Below are positions 8,787 through 17,063 of a stretch of 64,000 bases of DNA, piece after piece. A program made the translations under genes and the position numbers. Position 1 is the first letter of the stretch; each line of letters begins with the position of its first letter. The stretch spans positions 1 through 64,000 of the forward strand of contig NZ_FQZK01000013.1 in NCBI RefSeq assembly GCF_900141985.1. The letters are read 5' to 3'. Origin of the DNA: Nocardiopsis flavescens (GTDB lineage Bacteria > Actinomycetota > Actinomycetes > Streptosporangiales > Streptosporangiaceae). The notes under the pieces were generated by a model. It ran no database searches. It saw only the letters and a list, made by a program, of their open reading frames with translations, and was not told where the DNA came from.

Positions 8787-9404
8787 TTATCGGTCGGCGT
8801 CCGGGCCGCGGGACGCGCGCAGGGACTCCAGCATGGGCTCCAGCGCCTCCCACACGGCGTCGGGGTCCCCGGGGGCGCGGGGGTCGGCCAGCCACAGCGC
8901 CGCCTCGTTCATCGCCCCCGACAGCAGCCGGGCGGCGGGCTCGACCGGCCGGTCCGCCAGGACGCCCGACGCCGCCAGGCCGGCCAGCGCGTCGGCCAGG
9001 TGGCGGGCGGAGTTGGCCTCGTCCATCTCCCGCCAGGCGCTCCAGCCCAGCACGGCCGGCCCGTCGACGAGCATGATCCGGCGCACGCCGGGCGCGGTCG
9101 CCGCGGCCAGGAAGGCGCGGCAGCCGGCGGTGAGCCTGTCCCAGGGGTCGGGCTCGGCGTCGGCGGTGGCCGCCACGGCGTCGGCGACCTCCTCCTGGAC
9201 CTCGTCCAGGACGGCCCGGAACAGCGCGGGCTTGCCGTCGAAGTGGTGGTAGAGCGCGCCCTTGGTGACCCGCGCCGCGGCGACGATCCCGCTGAGGCTC
9301 ACGTCCGCGTAGCCGTGGGCGGCGAACAGGCGGCGGCCCTCGCGCAGGAGGGTGCGGCGGGTCTGTTCGCGCTGGCGGGCACGGGCCCCGGTGGCCTCGG
9401 GCAT
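8787..9404 (-). CDS. TetR-family transcriptional repressor
   Basis: A 205-residue regulator. The N-terminal TetR helix-turn-helix spans about residues 12-58 and ends in the typical TKGALYHHFDGKPALF. The C-terminal ligand domain is family-divergent, so the inducer cannot be read. The ATG at 9404 has GGAGG 6 bases upstream; longer frames are not supported. It is divergent from a glyoxalase-like gene, and two copies of a CATACC-N3-GGTA(T/C)G operator occupy the shared 84-base spacer, so it probably represses both directions. It is followed closely by the GbsR/MarR gene. Confidence 0.9.
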   Translation of the reverse strand: MPEATGARARQREQTRRTLLREGRRLFAAHGYADVSLSGIVAAARVTKGALYHHFDGKPALFRAVLDEVQEEVADAVAATADAEPDPWDRLTAGCRAFLAAATAPGVRRIMLVDGPAVLGWSAWREMDEANSARHLADALAGLAASGVLADRPVEPAARLLSGAMNEAALWLADPRAPGDPDAVWEALEPMLESLRASRGPDADR

Positions 9405-9421
9405 GGGAGGTCCTCCACTCG

Positions 9422-9450
9422 TTGACATACCGGTGGTACGCCAATAGTCT
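9422..9450 (+). promoter_or_regulatory. Promoter of the VOC-protein gene
   Basis: TTGACA (9422-9427) and TAGTCT (9445-9450) are 17 bases apart, close to a consensus vegetative promoter. The -35 overlaps the first TetR operator. An overlapping leftward promoter (TTCACA read on the minus strand at 9475-9470, TAGACT at 9451-9446) could drive the TetR gene. Confidence 0.65.
9426..9440. promoter_or_regulatory. TetR operator site 1
   Basis: CATACCGGTGGTACG, an imperfect palindrome matching site 2 at 12 of 15 positions. It overlaps the rightward -35. Assigned to the adjacent TetR gene by position and symmetry. Confidence 0.65.
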
Positions 9451-9456
9451 AATTCG

Positions 9457-9471
9457 CATACCGCTGGTATG
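9457..9471. promoter_or_regulatory. TetR operator site 2
   Basis: CATACCGCTGGTATG, six-base perfect arms around a three-base centre. It lies at the expected transcription start of the rightward gene and upstream of the leftward -10, so binding would block both promoters. Confidence 0.7.
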
Positions 9472-9488
9472 TGAAAGGAAGAACCACC

Positions 9489-9905
9489 ATGAGGCTCGGC
9501 TCCTTCTACCCCGTCCTGGGCACCTCCCGCCTGCGGGAGTCCCGCGACTTCTACGTCACCTGGTTCGGCTTCGAGGAGACCTTCGCCGCCGACTGGTACG
9601 TCAGCCTGCGCCGCCCGGGCCCGCCCGACGTCGAACTGGCCCTGCTCGACCCGGACCACCCGACCGTCCCCGAGGGCTTCCGCGAGCCCGCCAGGGGCGT
9701 CCTGCTCAACTTCGAGGTGGCCGACGTCGACGCCGAGTGGGAGCGCCTGGTGGTGCGCGGCGGCCTGCGCCCCGAGCGGGAGATCCGCACCGAGGAGTTC
9801 GGGCAGCGGCACTTCATCGTGGCCGACCCCGGCGGCGTCCTCGTGGACGTCATCACCGAGGTCCCGCCCGGCGAGGAGTACGCGGCGAACTTCCTGGACC
9901 GCTGA
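9489..9905 (+). CDS. VOC-family (glyoxalase/bleomycin-resistance-like) protein
   Basis: A 138-residue single-domain vicinal-oxygen-chelate protein with two beta-alpha-beta-beta-beta halves: YPVLGTSRLRESRDFYVTWFGFEETF at the start and RHFIVADPGGVLVDVI at the end. Members bind a metal for ring cleavage or isomerisation, or simply sequester a toxic ligand. The divergent TetR gene and shared operators suggest that it is induced by a small molecule. The ATG has AAGGAAG 7 bases upstream. The exact substrate cannot be read. Confidence 0.85.
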   Translation: MRLGSFYPVLGTSRLRESRDFYVTWFGFEETFAADWYVSLRRPGPPDVELALLDPDHPTVPEGFREPARGVLLNFEVADVDAEWERLVVRGGLRPEREIRTEEFGQRHFIVADPGGVLVDVITEVPPGEEYAANFLDR

Positions 9906-9920
9906 GCCCCCGTCCCCCCG

Positions 9921-10102
9921 GGGCGTGTCCGACGGACCATTCCGGCTCGCGGCCTCCAGGCTGCCTCTTGCCGCGCCGCCTGCGCTCAGACGGCCGGCCC
10001 GGCCGACCTTGTGCTCGGCGTCTCGCGGGAGATCGCCTGGAGGCCGCTCCCCTCACTCGGCGCAAGCGCCGAACCGAACGAAGGCATCCGCCGAACACAC
10101 CC
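9921..10102 (+). repeat. MITE-like repeat, copy 1 (182 bp)
   Basis: This segment is closely similar along its whole length to 24017-24197. Its ends are imperfect inverted repeats: the left end begins GGGCGTGTCCGACGGA and the right end, read in reverse, begins GGGTGTGTTCGGCGGA. A central hairpin TCGGCGC/GCGCCGA lies near 10060. It sits 15 bases after the VOC gene stop and 42 bases before the HD-VOC gene. The frame that crosses it has no family resemblance and I do not treat it as a gene. Non-autonomous mobile element is an inference from the terminal inverted repeats and duplicated copy. Confidence 0.8.
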
Positions 10103-10144
10103 TAGGCTGGTGGCGTCCCCTCGTCCGCACCCGGAGGCGCCACC

Positions 10145-10876
10145 ATGGCCATGACCCCCCGCGAGGCCTCGGAACTGGCCGCCCGTGCGCACGCCGGGCA
10201 GGTCGACAAGGCCGGCCGCCCCTACGTCGAGCACGTCTTCGCGGTCCGCGACCTGCTCGCCGCCCACGGCGACCACGCACAGGTGGCCGGGGTGCTGCAC
10301 GACGTGCTGGAGGACACCGGCCTCACCGCCGACGACCTGCGCGCCCTGGGCTGCCCCGAGGAGGCCGTCCGCGCCGTCCTGGCGGTCAGCCGGCGCCCCG
10401 GCGAGGCCTACGACGACCTCATCGCGCGGGCCGCCGCCGACCCGCTGGGCCGCCTGGTCAAGCTGGCCGACAACGCCCACAACTCCGACGAGGCCCGGCT
10501 GGCCGCCCTGCCCGCCGAGCGGGCGGCGCGGCTGCGCGCCAAGTACGCCCGGGCCCGCGCCGTGCTGGAGGGGGTCCAGAGCCGGGTGACGCTGGTCGTG
10601 GTCCACACCCCGCGGCTCGACGCGTGCCGCGACTTCTACCGGGGACTGGGGCTGAGGTTCGTCCGCGAGCGGCACGGCGCCGGCCCCGAGCACCACGCGG
10701 CGACCCTGGCCCAGGGCCTGGTGCTGGAGCTGTACCCGGCGACCGGGTCGCGGACCACCGGCGCGCTGCGCCTGGGGTTCGCGGTCCCGGCGCACCTGAC
10801 CGACCCGGTCCTGGAGACGGGCCGGTACACGTTCACCGACCCCGACGGGCGCGCGGTCGACGTGCACGTGCACTGA
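10145..10876 (+). CDS. HD-domain (RelA/SpoT-hydrolase-like) protein fused to a VOC domain
   Basis: A 243-residue two-domain protein. Residues 1-135 resemble the HD phosphohydrolase module of SpoT/MESH1-type (p)ppGpp hydrolases: RAHAGQVDKAGRPYVEH, the metal-binding HD in VLHDVLEDTG, and KLADNAHN near 105-112. Residues 145-243 are a VOC/glyoxalase-like domain (VTLVVVHTPRLDACRDFYRGLGLRF ... FTDPDGRAVDVHVH). Each family is well known; the fusion is unusual. The ATG has GGAGG 8 bases upstream. It could be a nucleotide hydrolase with a sensory or enzymatic VOC partner; this is inference. The following TetR operator begins at its stop codon. Confidence 0.82.
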   Translation: MAMTPREASELAARAHAGQVDKAGRPYVEHVFAVRDLLAAHGDHAQVAGVLHDVLEDTGLTADDLRALGCPEEAVRAVLAVSRRPGEAYDDLIARAAADPLGRLVKLADNAHNSDEARLAALPAERAARLRAKYARARAVLEGVQSRVTLVVVHTPRLDACRDFYRGLGLRFVRERHGAGPEHHAATLAQGLVLELYPATGSRTTGALRLGFAVPAHLTDPVLETGRYTFTDPDGRAVDVHVH

Positions 10877-10893
10877 TACCAGCCGGTCGGTAT
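10876..10893. promoter_or_regulatory. TetR operator A (upstream of its own gene)
   Basis: ATACCAGCCGGTCGGTAT, an 18-mer that is symmetric except at two positions. Two more copies of this 18-bp type precede the lipid-catabolic operon (15413-15430) and the quinone oxidoreductase gene (16939-16956). It lies 60 bases before the TetR gene start, fitting autoregulation. Confidence 0.7.
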
Positions 10894-10952
10894 GCTGGAC
10901 CCGACGTGCGGCGGGGCCACCGCCGTGCGCGGGGGACGAGGCGAGGCGGGAC

Positions 10953-11594
10953 ATGGCGATGGCACGGCACACGGCCGAGGCGGGGACCGGACGGGGATCG
11001 GTGCCCGAGCGCCTGCTGGACGCCGCGACCCGCCTGTTCGCCGACCGCGGCTACGAGAGCACCTCCGTGCAGGAGATCGTGGTCGCCGCCGGGGTCACCA
11101 AGGGCGCGATGTACCACTACTTCGGCTCCAAGGACGACCTGCTCTACGAGGTCTACGCCCGGGTGCTGCGCATGCAGACCGAGCACCTGGTGCGCATCTC
11201 CCGGCTCGACGCCCCGGTCGCGGAGCGCGTGCGCGCCGCCGCGGCCGACGTCATCGTCACCAGCATCGCCAACCTCGACGACACCGTCATCTTCTTCCGC
11301 TCCATGCACCAGCTCAGCGAGGAGAAGCAGCGCGAGGTGCGCGGCGAGCGCCGCCGCTACCACGAGATCTTCCGCGACATGGTCCGCGAGGGCCAGGCCG
11401 AGGGGGTCTTCCGCGAGGACGTCTCCGCCGACCTGGTGGTCAACTACTACTTCGGCTCGGTCCACCACCTGAGCACCTGGTACCACCCGGGCGGCCCGCT
11501 CACCGGCGAGGACGTCGGCCGCCGCTTCGCGGACCTGCTCGTGTCCGGACTGCGCCCGGAGCACCGGGACCCGGACGCGGCGCCGACGCCCTGA
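10953..11594 (+). CDS. TetR-family repressor, likely regulator of lipid-catabolic genes
   Basis: A 213-residue regulator with an N-terminal TetR helix-turn-helix at about residues 20-65 (ERLLDAATRLFADRGYESTSVQEIVVAAGVTKGAMYHYFGSKDDLL). The C-terminal domain resembles those of KstR2/FadR-like actinobacterial regulators that sense acyl-CoAs; that resemblance is a judgement from the sequence. It converges on the acyl-CoA dehydrogenase operon, and its operator type precedes that operon and the quinone oxidoreductase gene. Repression relieved by an acyl-CoA is the likely mode. Confidence 0.88.
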   Translation: MAMARHTAEAGTGRGSVPERLLDAATRLFADRGYESTSVQEIVVAAGVTKGAMYHYFGSKDDLLYEVYARVLRMQTEHLVRISRLDAPVAERVRAAAADVIVTSIANLDDTVIFFRSMHQLSEEKQREVRGERRRYHEIFRDMVREGQAEGVFREDVSADLVVNYYFGSVHHLSTWYHPGGPLTGEDVGRRFADLLVSGLRPEHRDPDAAPTP

Positions 11595-11625
11595 GGGGCC
11601 GCCGGGCGCGGCCCCCGGCCCCTCA
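11592..11625. terminator. Bidirectional hairpin terminator
   Basis: Perfect 10-bp arms TGAGGGGCCG / CGGCCCCTCA around a 14-base G/C-rich loop. It begins in the TetR stop codon and separates that gene from the convergent acyl-CoA dehydrogenase gene. Confidence 0.65.
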
Positions 11626-11637
11626 CCCGCGGCGGGC

Positions 11638-12849
<1,212 letters not shown>

Positions 12850-12853
12850 CGGG

Positions 12854-13867
12854 TCAGTCCTCCTTGAGCGTGGAGTGGGCGGCGGCCACCAGGGGCGCGA
12901 CCATCTCGCCGATCCGGTCGAAGCCGGCGCCCACGGTCAGCCCCCGCGTGTGGCGCAGGTGGATGCCCTCGGCGATCACCGCGAGCTTGAAGCAGCCGAA
13001 GGCCACGTACCAGCCCAGCCGGGACACGTCCCGCCCGGTGGCGCGCGCGTACAGCGCCACGAGCTCCTCGGGGGAGGGATAGCCCTCGGCCGCCGTGGCG
13101 GCCCGCGCGCCGCCCTCCACCGGCTGCCGCTGGTAGACGAGCATCAGCCCCAGGTCGACCAGCGGGTCGCCCAGGGCGGCCATCTCCCAGTCCAGGACCG
13201 CGGAGATGTCGCCCCCGGCGGTGACCAGCACGTTGTCGAGCCGGTAGTCGCCGTGCACGATCGCGGGGGCCGCCTGCTCGGGCAGGGTGCGGGCCAGCTT
13301 CTCGTGCAGGTCGTCGATGCCGGGGATGTCGCGGCTGCGGGAGGCGTCCAGCTGCTTGCGCCAGCGCCGCACCTGCCGTTCGAGGAACCCCTCGGGGCGG
13401 CCGAAGCCGCCCAGGCCGACCCCGGCGGGGTCCACCGCGTGCAGGTCGCCCAGCGTGGTGATGAGCGACTCGGCGACCGCGCGGGTCCCCTCCGCGCCCA
13501 GCGCGGAGATCTGGTCGGCGGTGCGCATCGGGGTCCCCGCCACGTACTCCATGACGTAGAACGGCGCGCCCAGCACCCCGGTGTCCTCGCACAGCAGGTG
13601 GGTGCGCGGCACCGGGACGGCGGTGTCCCGCAGCGCCGTCATCACCCGGTACTCGCGGGCCATGTCGTGGGCGGTGGCGAGCACGTGCCCCAGCGGCGGG
13701 CGGCGCACCACCCAGGACGCGGAGCCGTCGGAGACCAGGTAGGTGAGGTTGGACTTGCCGCCCGGGATCACCCGCCCGGTCAGCGGTCCGCCGGCCAGGC
13801 CGGGGGAGACCCGGTCCAGGTGCGCGCGCAGCCGCCGCGTGTCCAGTCCGGGCGGTTCCTCAGTCAT
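12854..13867 (-). CDS. APH-type phosphotransferase (ACAD10/11 kinase-domain-like)
   Basis: A 337-residue aminoglycoside-phosphotransferase-fold kinase. Visible motifs are the nucleotide-binding start GGKSNLTYLV, the Brenner-type catalytic loop HGDYRLDNVLV and the metal-binding VLDWEMAALGDP. This subgroup matches the kinase halves of ACAD10/11 and LvaA-like proteins, which phosphorylate the 4-hydroxyl of hydroxyacyl-CoAs. Antibiotic resistance is therefore an unlikely role. The ATG overlaps the upstream SDR stop (ATGACTGA), with GAGGGG before it, and the dehydrogenase gene starts 5 bases after this stop. Tight coupling of the two implies one pathway. Confidence 0.87.
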   Translation of the reverse strand: MTEEPPGLDTRRLRAHLDRVSPGLAGGPLTGRVIPGGKSNLTYLVSDGSASWVVRRPPLGHVLATAHDMAREYRVMTALRDTAVPVPRTHLLCEDTGVLGAPFYVMEYVAGTPMRTADQISALGAEGTRAVAESLITTLGDLHAVDPAGVGLGGFGRPEGFLERQVRRWRKQLDASRSRDIPGIDDLHEKLARTLPEQAAPAIVHGDYRLDNVLVTAGGDISAVLDWEMAALGDPLVDLGLMLVYQRQPVEGGARAATAAEGYPSPEELVALYARATGRDVSRLGWYVAFGCFKLAVIAEGIHLRHTRGLTVGAGFDRIGEMVAPLVAAAHSTLKED

Positions 13868-14645
13868 GCGTCCCCTCACCGTCGAACACCTTGGCCTGGA
13901 GCCTGCGCATCCCCGCCAGCCAGCGGTCGGGGTCGGCGGCGCGGCCCGCGTAGTAGTCGGCCACCCGGGGGTGGGGCAGGATCAGGAAGCGGCCGTCGGC
14001 CATCCCCTCCAGCACGGAGTCGGCGACCTCCTCGGGGGTGATCGCCTCACCGGCCAGGATCGCCCTGCCCTGCGGCCCGCTCGCCTCCAGCAGGTCGGTG
14101 CGCACGCCCAGCGGGCACACGCACTGGACCTTGACGCCGCGGTCGCCGTAGGTGGCCGACATCCACTCTCCGAAGGAGAGCGCGGCGTGCTTGGTGACCG
14201 AGTACGGGGCGCTGCCGAGCATGGTGAGCAGCCCGGCCGCCGACACGGTGCCGATGAAGTGCCCGCGCCCGCGCTCCAGCCAGCCGGGCAGCAGCTCGCG
14301 GGCCGCGCGCACGTGCGCCATCACGTTGACCTGCCAGGCCAGGTCCCAGTCGGACTCGGGGGCGTCGGGGCCGCCGCCGACCCCCACCCCGGCGTTGGCG
14401 ACGTACAGGTCGATGCCGCCCAGGTGGGCCGCGGCCTCGGCGACCAGGGAGGTGACCCCGGCCTCGCCGGCGGCGTCGCCGGGGACGGCCACCCCGCCGA
14501 TCTCGGCGGCCACGGCGGAGGCGGCGTGCGCGTCGAGGTCGTTGACGACCACCCGCGCGCCGGCCGAGGCCAGGCGGCGGGCCAGGGCGGCGCCGATGCC
14601 GTTCCCGGCGCCGGTGACGACCGCGCCGATGCCGTTGGGGTCCAT
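13860..14645 (-). CDS. Short-chain dehydrogenase/reductase
   Basis: A 261-residue classical SDR. The Rossmann motif GAGNGIGAAL is near residue 12, the VANAG motif near 90, and the catalytic YSVTK near 157. The C-terminal 35 residues (LPHPRVADYYAGRAADPDRWLAGMRRLQAKV) are typical of SDRs linked to acyl-CoA dehydrogenase clusters. It probably oxidises or reduces a hydroxy/keto group of the lipid substrate handled by this operon. Its ATG overlaps the stop of the SDR gene upstream (TGATG), and its stop overlaps the kinase start. Confidence 0.88.
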   Translation of the reverse strand: MDPNGIGAVVTGAGNGIGAALARRLASAGARVVVNDLDAHAASAVAAEIGGVAVPGDAAGEAGVTSLVAEAAAHLGGIDLYVANAGVGVGGGPDAPESDWDLAWQVNVMAHVRAARELLPGWLERGRGHFIGTVSAAGLLTMLGSAPYSVTKHAALSFGEWMSATYGDRGVKVQCVCPLGVRTDLLEASGPQGRAILAGEAITPEEVADSVLEGMADGRFLILPHPRVADYYAGRAADPDRWLAGMRRLQAKVFDGEGTHD

Positions 14646-15400
14646 CACACGCCTCCGGTCAGGGTGAGGCCGCCGTCCAGGACCAGGGTGCGCCCGGTGA
14701 CCCAGGCCGCGTCGTCGGAGAGCAGGAAGGCGACGGCGCCCGCGACGTCCGCCGGGTCCCCCAGGCGGCCCAGGGGGTACTGCGCGGCGACCTTCTCCTC
14801 GCGGCCCTCGTACAGGGCGGCGGCGAACCTGGTTTTGACGACGGCCGGGGCCACGCCGTTGACCCGCACGCCCGGGGCCAGCTCGACGGCCAGCTCCTCG
14901 GTGATGTGCAGGAGCATGGCCTTGGTGGCGCCGTAGAAGCCGATGCCGGGGGCGGGCTTGAGTCCGGCGACGGAGGAGATGTTCACGATGGCCCCGCCGT
15001 GCTCGGCCATCCAGGCCCGGTACGCCTTCTGCACCCAGGAGATCGCCGAGAGGGCGTTGACCTCCACGATCTTGCGGGCCGCGTCGAGGTCCAGGTCGAC
15101 CATGCGGCCGTACACCGGGTTGATGCCGGTGTTGTTGACGAACAGGTCGACGCTCCCGAACGCCTCCAGGGTGGCGGCCAGGGCCGCGTCCTGGTGCTCG
15201 GGGTCGTCGGCGCGCCCCGCGACGCCGATGGCGTGCTCCGGACCGCCCAGGGACAGCACGGCCTCCTGGAGCGGCTCCGGCCTGCGCGCGGTGACGCACA
15301 CGCGGGCGCCCTCCTCGACGAGGCGGCGGGCGACGGCCAGGCCGATGCCGCGGCTGGCGCCGGTGACGACGGCGGTGCGGCCGCTGAACCGGGAAGTCAT
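14645..15400 (-). CDS. Short-chain dehydrogenase/reductase (FabG-like)
   Basis: A 251-residue SDR, first gene of the operon. It carries GASRGIGLAV, a NNTG in place of the usual NNAG, catalytic YGATK, and the C-terminal FLLSDDAAWVTGRTLVLDGG expected for FabG/glucose-dehydrogenase-like members. It probably interconverts a hydroxy- and keto-acyl intermediate. AAGGAG lies 6 bases before the ATG. The 18-bp TetR operator at 15413-15430 begins 13 bases upstream of the start codon, so repression would control the whole operon. Confidence 0.9.
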   Translation of the reverse strand: MTSRFSGRTAVVTGASRGIGLAVARRLVEEGARVCVTARRPEPLQEAVLSLGGPEHAIGVAGRADDPEHQDAALAATLEAFGSVDLFVNNTGINPVYGRMVDLDLDAARKIVEVNALSAISWVQKAYRAWMAEHGGAIVNISSVAGLKPAPGIGFYGATKAMLLHITEELAVELAPGVRVNGVAPAVVKTRFAAALYEGREEKVAAQYPLGRLGDPADVAGAVAFLLSDDAAWVTGRTLVLDGGLTLTGGV

Positions 15401-15412
15401 CAGGATCTCCTT

Positions 15413-15430
15413 AGACCGACTGGTCGGTAT
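15413..15430. promoter_or_regulatory. TetR operator B (lipid-catabolic operon)
   Basis: AGACCGACTGGTCGGTAT; the inner 12 bases ACCGAC/TGGTCGGT form near-perfect arms. Same 18-bp type as operators A and C. Placed just before the ribosome site of the first SDR gene. Confidence 0.7.
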
Positions 15431-15549
15431 GCTGCTCAGGACTCTATGCCCGTGCGGAGCGCGCCGCAAGGGGCGCGCGGAGCGCGGGGGCGGCACAATG
15501 GCCCCTGCGGTCCGGGAAGGGCCGCCGCCGAACACGAAAGGCTCCCGCC

Positions 15550-15843
15550 ATGGCGACCGAAGTGGCCGACGCCCCCGAGGCCAAGCGCTACGAGATCAGC
15601 GTCGACGGCGAGGTGGCCGGCTACGCCGAGTACATCCTCACCGACGGGCTCATCACCTTCACCCACACCGAGATCGACCCCGGCCACGAGGGGCGGGGGC
15701 TGGGCGGCACGCTGGTCCGCGGCGCCCTGGACGACGTCCGCGGCCGGAGCCTGGCCGTGCTCCCGCTGTGCCCGTTCGTCAAGGGCTGGATCCAGCGCCA
15801 CCGCGACTACGCCGACCTCGTCTACGGCGCTCCCCGGGACTGA
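15550..15843 (+). CDS. Small GNAT-family N-acetyltransferase
   Basis: A 97-residue protein of the short GNAT (YjdJ/GTLP-like, N-acetyltransferase domain) family. The sequence runs YEISVDGEVAGYAEY, FTHTEIDPGHEGRGLGGTLVRGALDD (acetyl-CoA pyrophosphate loop GHEGRGLGG), then LPLCPFVKGWIQRH. Its length matches the family, and the protein should be complete. The acceptor is unknown in most organisms. The gene stands alone, with a hairpin terminator behind it. Confidence 0.85.
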   Translation: MATEVADAPEAKRYEISVDGEVAGYAEYILTDGLITFTHTEIDPGHEGRGLGGTLVRGALDDVRGRSLAVLPLCPFVKGWIQRHRDYADLVYGAPRD

Positions 15844-15849
15844 GGGGTG

Positions 15850-15883
15850 CGGGGTCCGCGCACGGTGCCGCGCGCGGACCCCG
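15850..15883. terminator. Hairpin terminator
   Basis: Perfect 12-bp stem CGGGGTCCGCGC / GCGCGGACCCCG with a 10-base loop, starting 7 bases after the GNAT stop. Confidence 0.65.
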
Positions 15884-15957
15884 GCCAGGGAATCCTTCAA
15901 TTCGGACACATCATGATCTACGTCGTCAAGGTGGCGATCCCGTTCATGTCGCCCGTG

Positions 15958-16914
15958 TCAGGCGGTGGGGTCGAGCAGGAGCTTGCCGACCGTCCCCCGT
16001 GAGCGCAGCGCCTCGTGCGCCTCGCGGGCCCGTGCCAGCGGGAGGACGCCGCCCGTGACCGTCCTCAGGTCCCCGTCGGCCACCAGGGTGAACATCTCCG
16101 CCATCGCCCGTCCCATGACGTCCCCGGGCAGCAGCCGCACGTGCGGGAGCCACATCCCCGCCACCGTCGTGGAGAAGCGCATCAGGTTCGCGGGCTTGAC
16201 GGGGGAGGGCAGCTCGCGCGAGGCCATGCCGTAGAACGCCAGCCGCCCGAACGGCGCCAGGGCCCGCAGGCTCCCGTCGGTGACCCGGCCGCCCACCATG
16301 TCCAGGACGACGTCCACCCGGCGCCCGCCGTTGGCCTCGATGAGCGCCGCCGCCATGTCCGGGGCCGCGGAGTCCACCGCGGTGTCGGCGCCCAGTTCCA
16401 GGGCCCGGTCCCGCTTCTCGGCGCCGCTCGCCACCGCGATCACCCGGCCCGCGCCGAACAGCTTCGCCAGCTGGACCGCCAGCGTCCCCACCCCGCCCGC
16501 GGCGGCGTGCACCACCACGGACTCCCCGGGCTCCAGGCGGACGCTCTTGCGCAGCAGGACCCAGGCCGTGGCCCCCTGGACGACGAGCGCCAGGGCCGCC
16601 TCGTCGGAGACCCCGTCGGGGATGTCGTAGGCCATCGCGGGGTCGACCGCGGCCTTCTCCGCGTAGCCGCCGCCGGCGGTCAGGGCGACGATCCGGCGGC
16701 CGTCCGCCGTGCGTCCGGCGACCTCCGAGCCCGGGACCAGGGGCAGCGTGGCGGGGGCCAGGTAGCTGTTCTCGGCCTGGTGGGTGTCGGCGTAGTTGAC
16801 GCCGGCCCGGTCCACCTCGACCAGCAGCCCGCCCGGTCCGGGGTCGGGGTCGGGCAGTTCGGTGAGGGTGAGGACCTCGGGCCCGCCGAACTCCGTGATC
16901 TGAATGGCGCGCAT
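15958..16914 (-). CDS. Zinc-independent quinone oxidoreductase (MDR family)
   Basis: A 318-residue medium-chain dehydrogenase/reductase of the NADPH:quinone oxidoreductase type. The N-terminal GroES-like domain (MRAIQITEFGGPEVLTL, DRAGVNYADT) lacks zinc-binding cysteines. The NADPH site AAAGGVGTLAVQLAK is at about residues 135-150. It probably reduces an enoyl or quinone substrate. The 18-bp operator C lies 25 bases upstream of the ATG, linking it to the same TetR regulator as the SDR-kinase-dehydrogenase operon, so it may supply a reduction step there. Confidence 0.9.
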   Translation of the reverse strand: MRAIQITEFGGPEVLTLTELPDPDPGPGGLLVEVDRAGVNYADTHQAENSYLAPATLPLVPGSEVAGRTADGRRIVALTAGGGYAEKAAVDPAMAYDIPDGVSDEAALALVVQGATAWVLLRKSVRLEPGESVVVHAAAGGVGTLAVQLAKLFGAGRVIAVASGAEKRDRALELGADTAVDSAAPDMAAALIEANGGRRVDVVLDMVGGRVTDGSLRALAPFGRLAFYGMASRELPSPVKPANLMRFSTTVAGMWLPHVRLLPGDVMGRAMAEMFTLVADGDLRTVTGGVLPLARAREAHEALRSRGTVGKLLLDPTA

Positions 16915-16938
16915 GGCCGTTCTCCGTTCGTCCGCTTC

Positions 16939-16956
16939 ATACCGACCGGGTGGTAT
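16939..16956. promoter_or_regulatory. TetR operator C (quinone oxidoreductase)
   Basis: ATACCGACCGGGTGGTAT, arms ATACC-ACC / GGT-GGTAT around the centre. Third copy of the 18-bp operator type seen at 10876-10893 and 15413-15430. Confidence 0.7.
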
Positions 16957-17013
16957 GTTACCCGCGAGTCACCCCCGGTGTCTCCCCCGCCGCCCCGGGT
17001 CTTGCGCCAGATT

Positions 17014-17030
17014 ACCTAACGCTGTTAGGT
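17014..17030. promoter_or_regulatory. Inverted repeat upstream of carboxylesterase gene
   Basis: ACCTAAC-GCT-GTTAGGT, perfect 7-bp arms with a 3-base centre, 34 bases before the GTG start. It looks like an operator for a dimeric TetR- or MarR-type protein, but differs from the nearby 18-bp operators, so another regulator is implied. Confidence 0.5.
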
Positions 17031-17063
17031 GTGGTGTGGGCACGAGACGAGGAGAGTGCGGCA

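Noticed and set aside
9925..10106. Open frames within the 182-bp repeat and its second copy, giving similar short peptides
   Set aside because: The frames follow the DNA repeat, lack a ribosome site and resemble no family; similarity between copies is explained by the repeat itself.
12854..13867. Aminoglycoside resistance phosphotransferase
   Set aside because: The fold is APH-like, but the gene is coupled to an ACAD10/11-like dehydrogenase and SDRs, pointing to hydroxyacyl-CoA metabolism.
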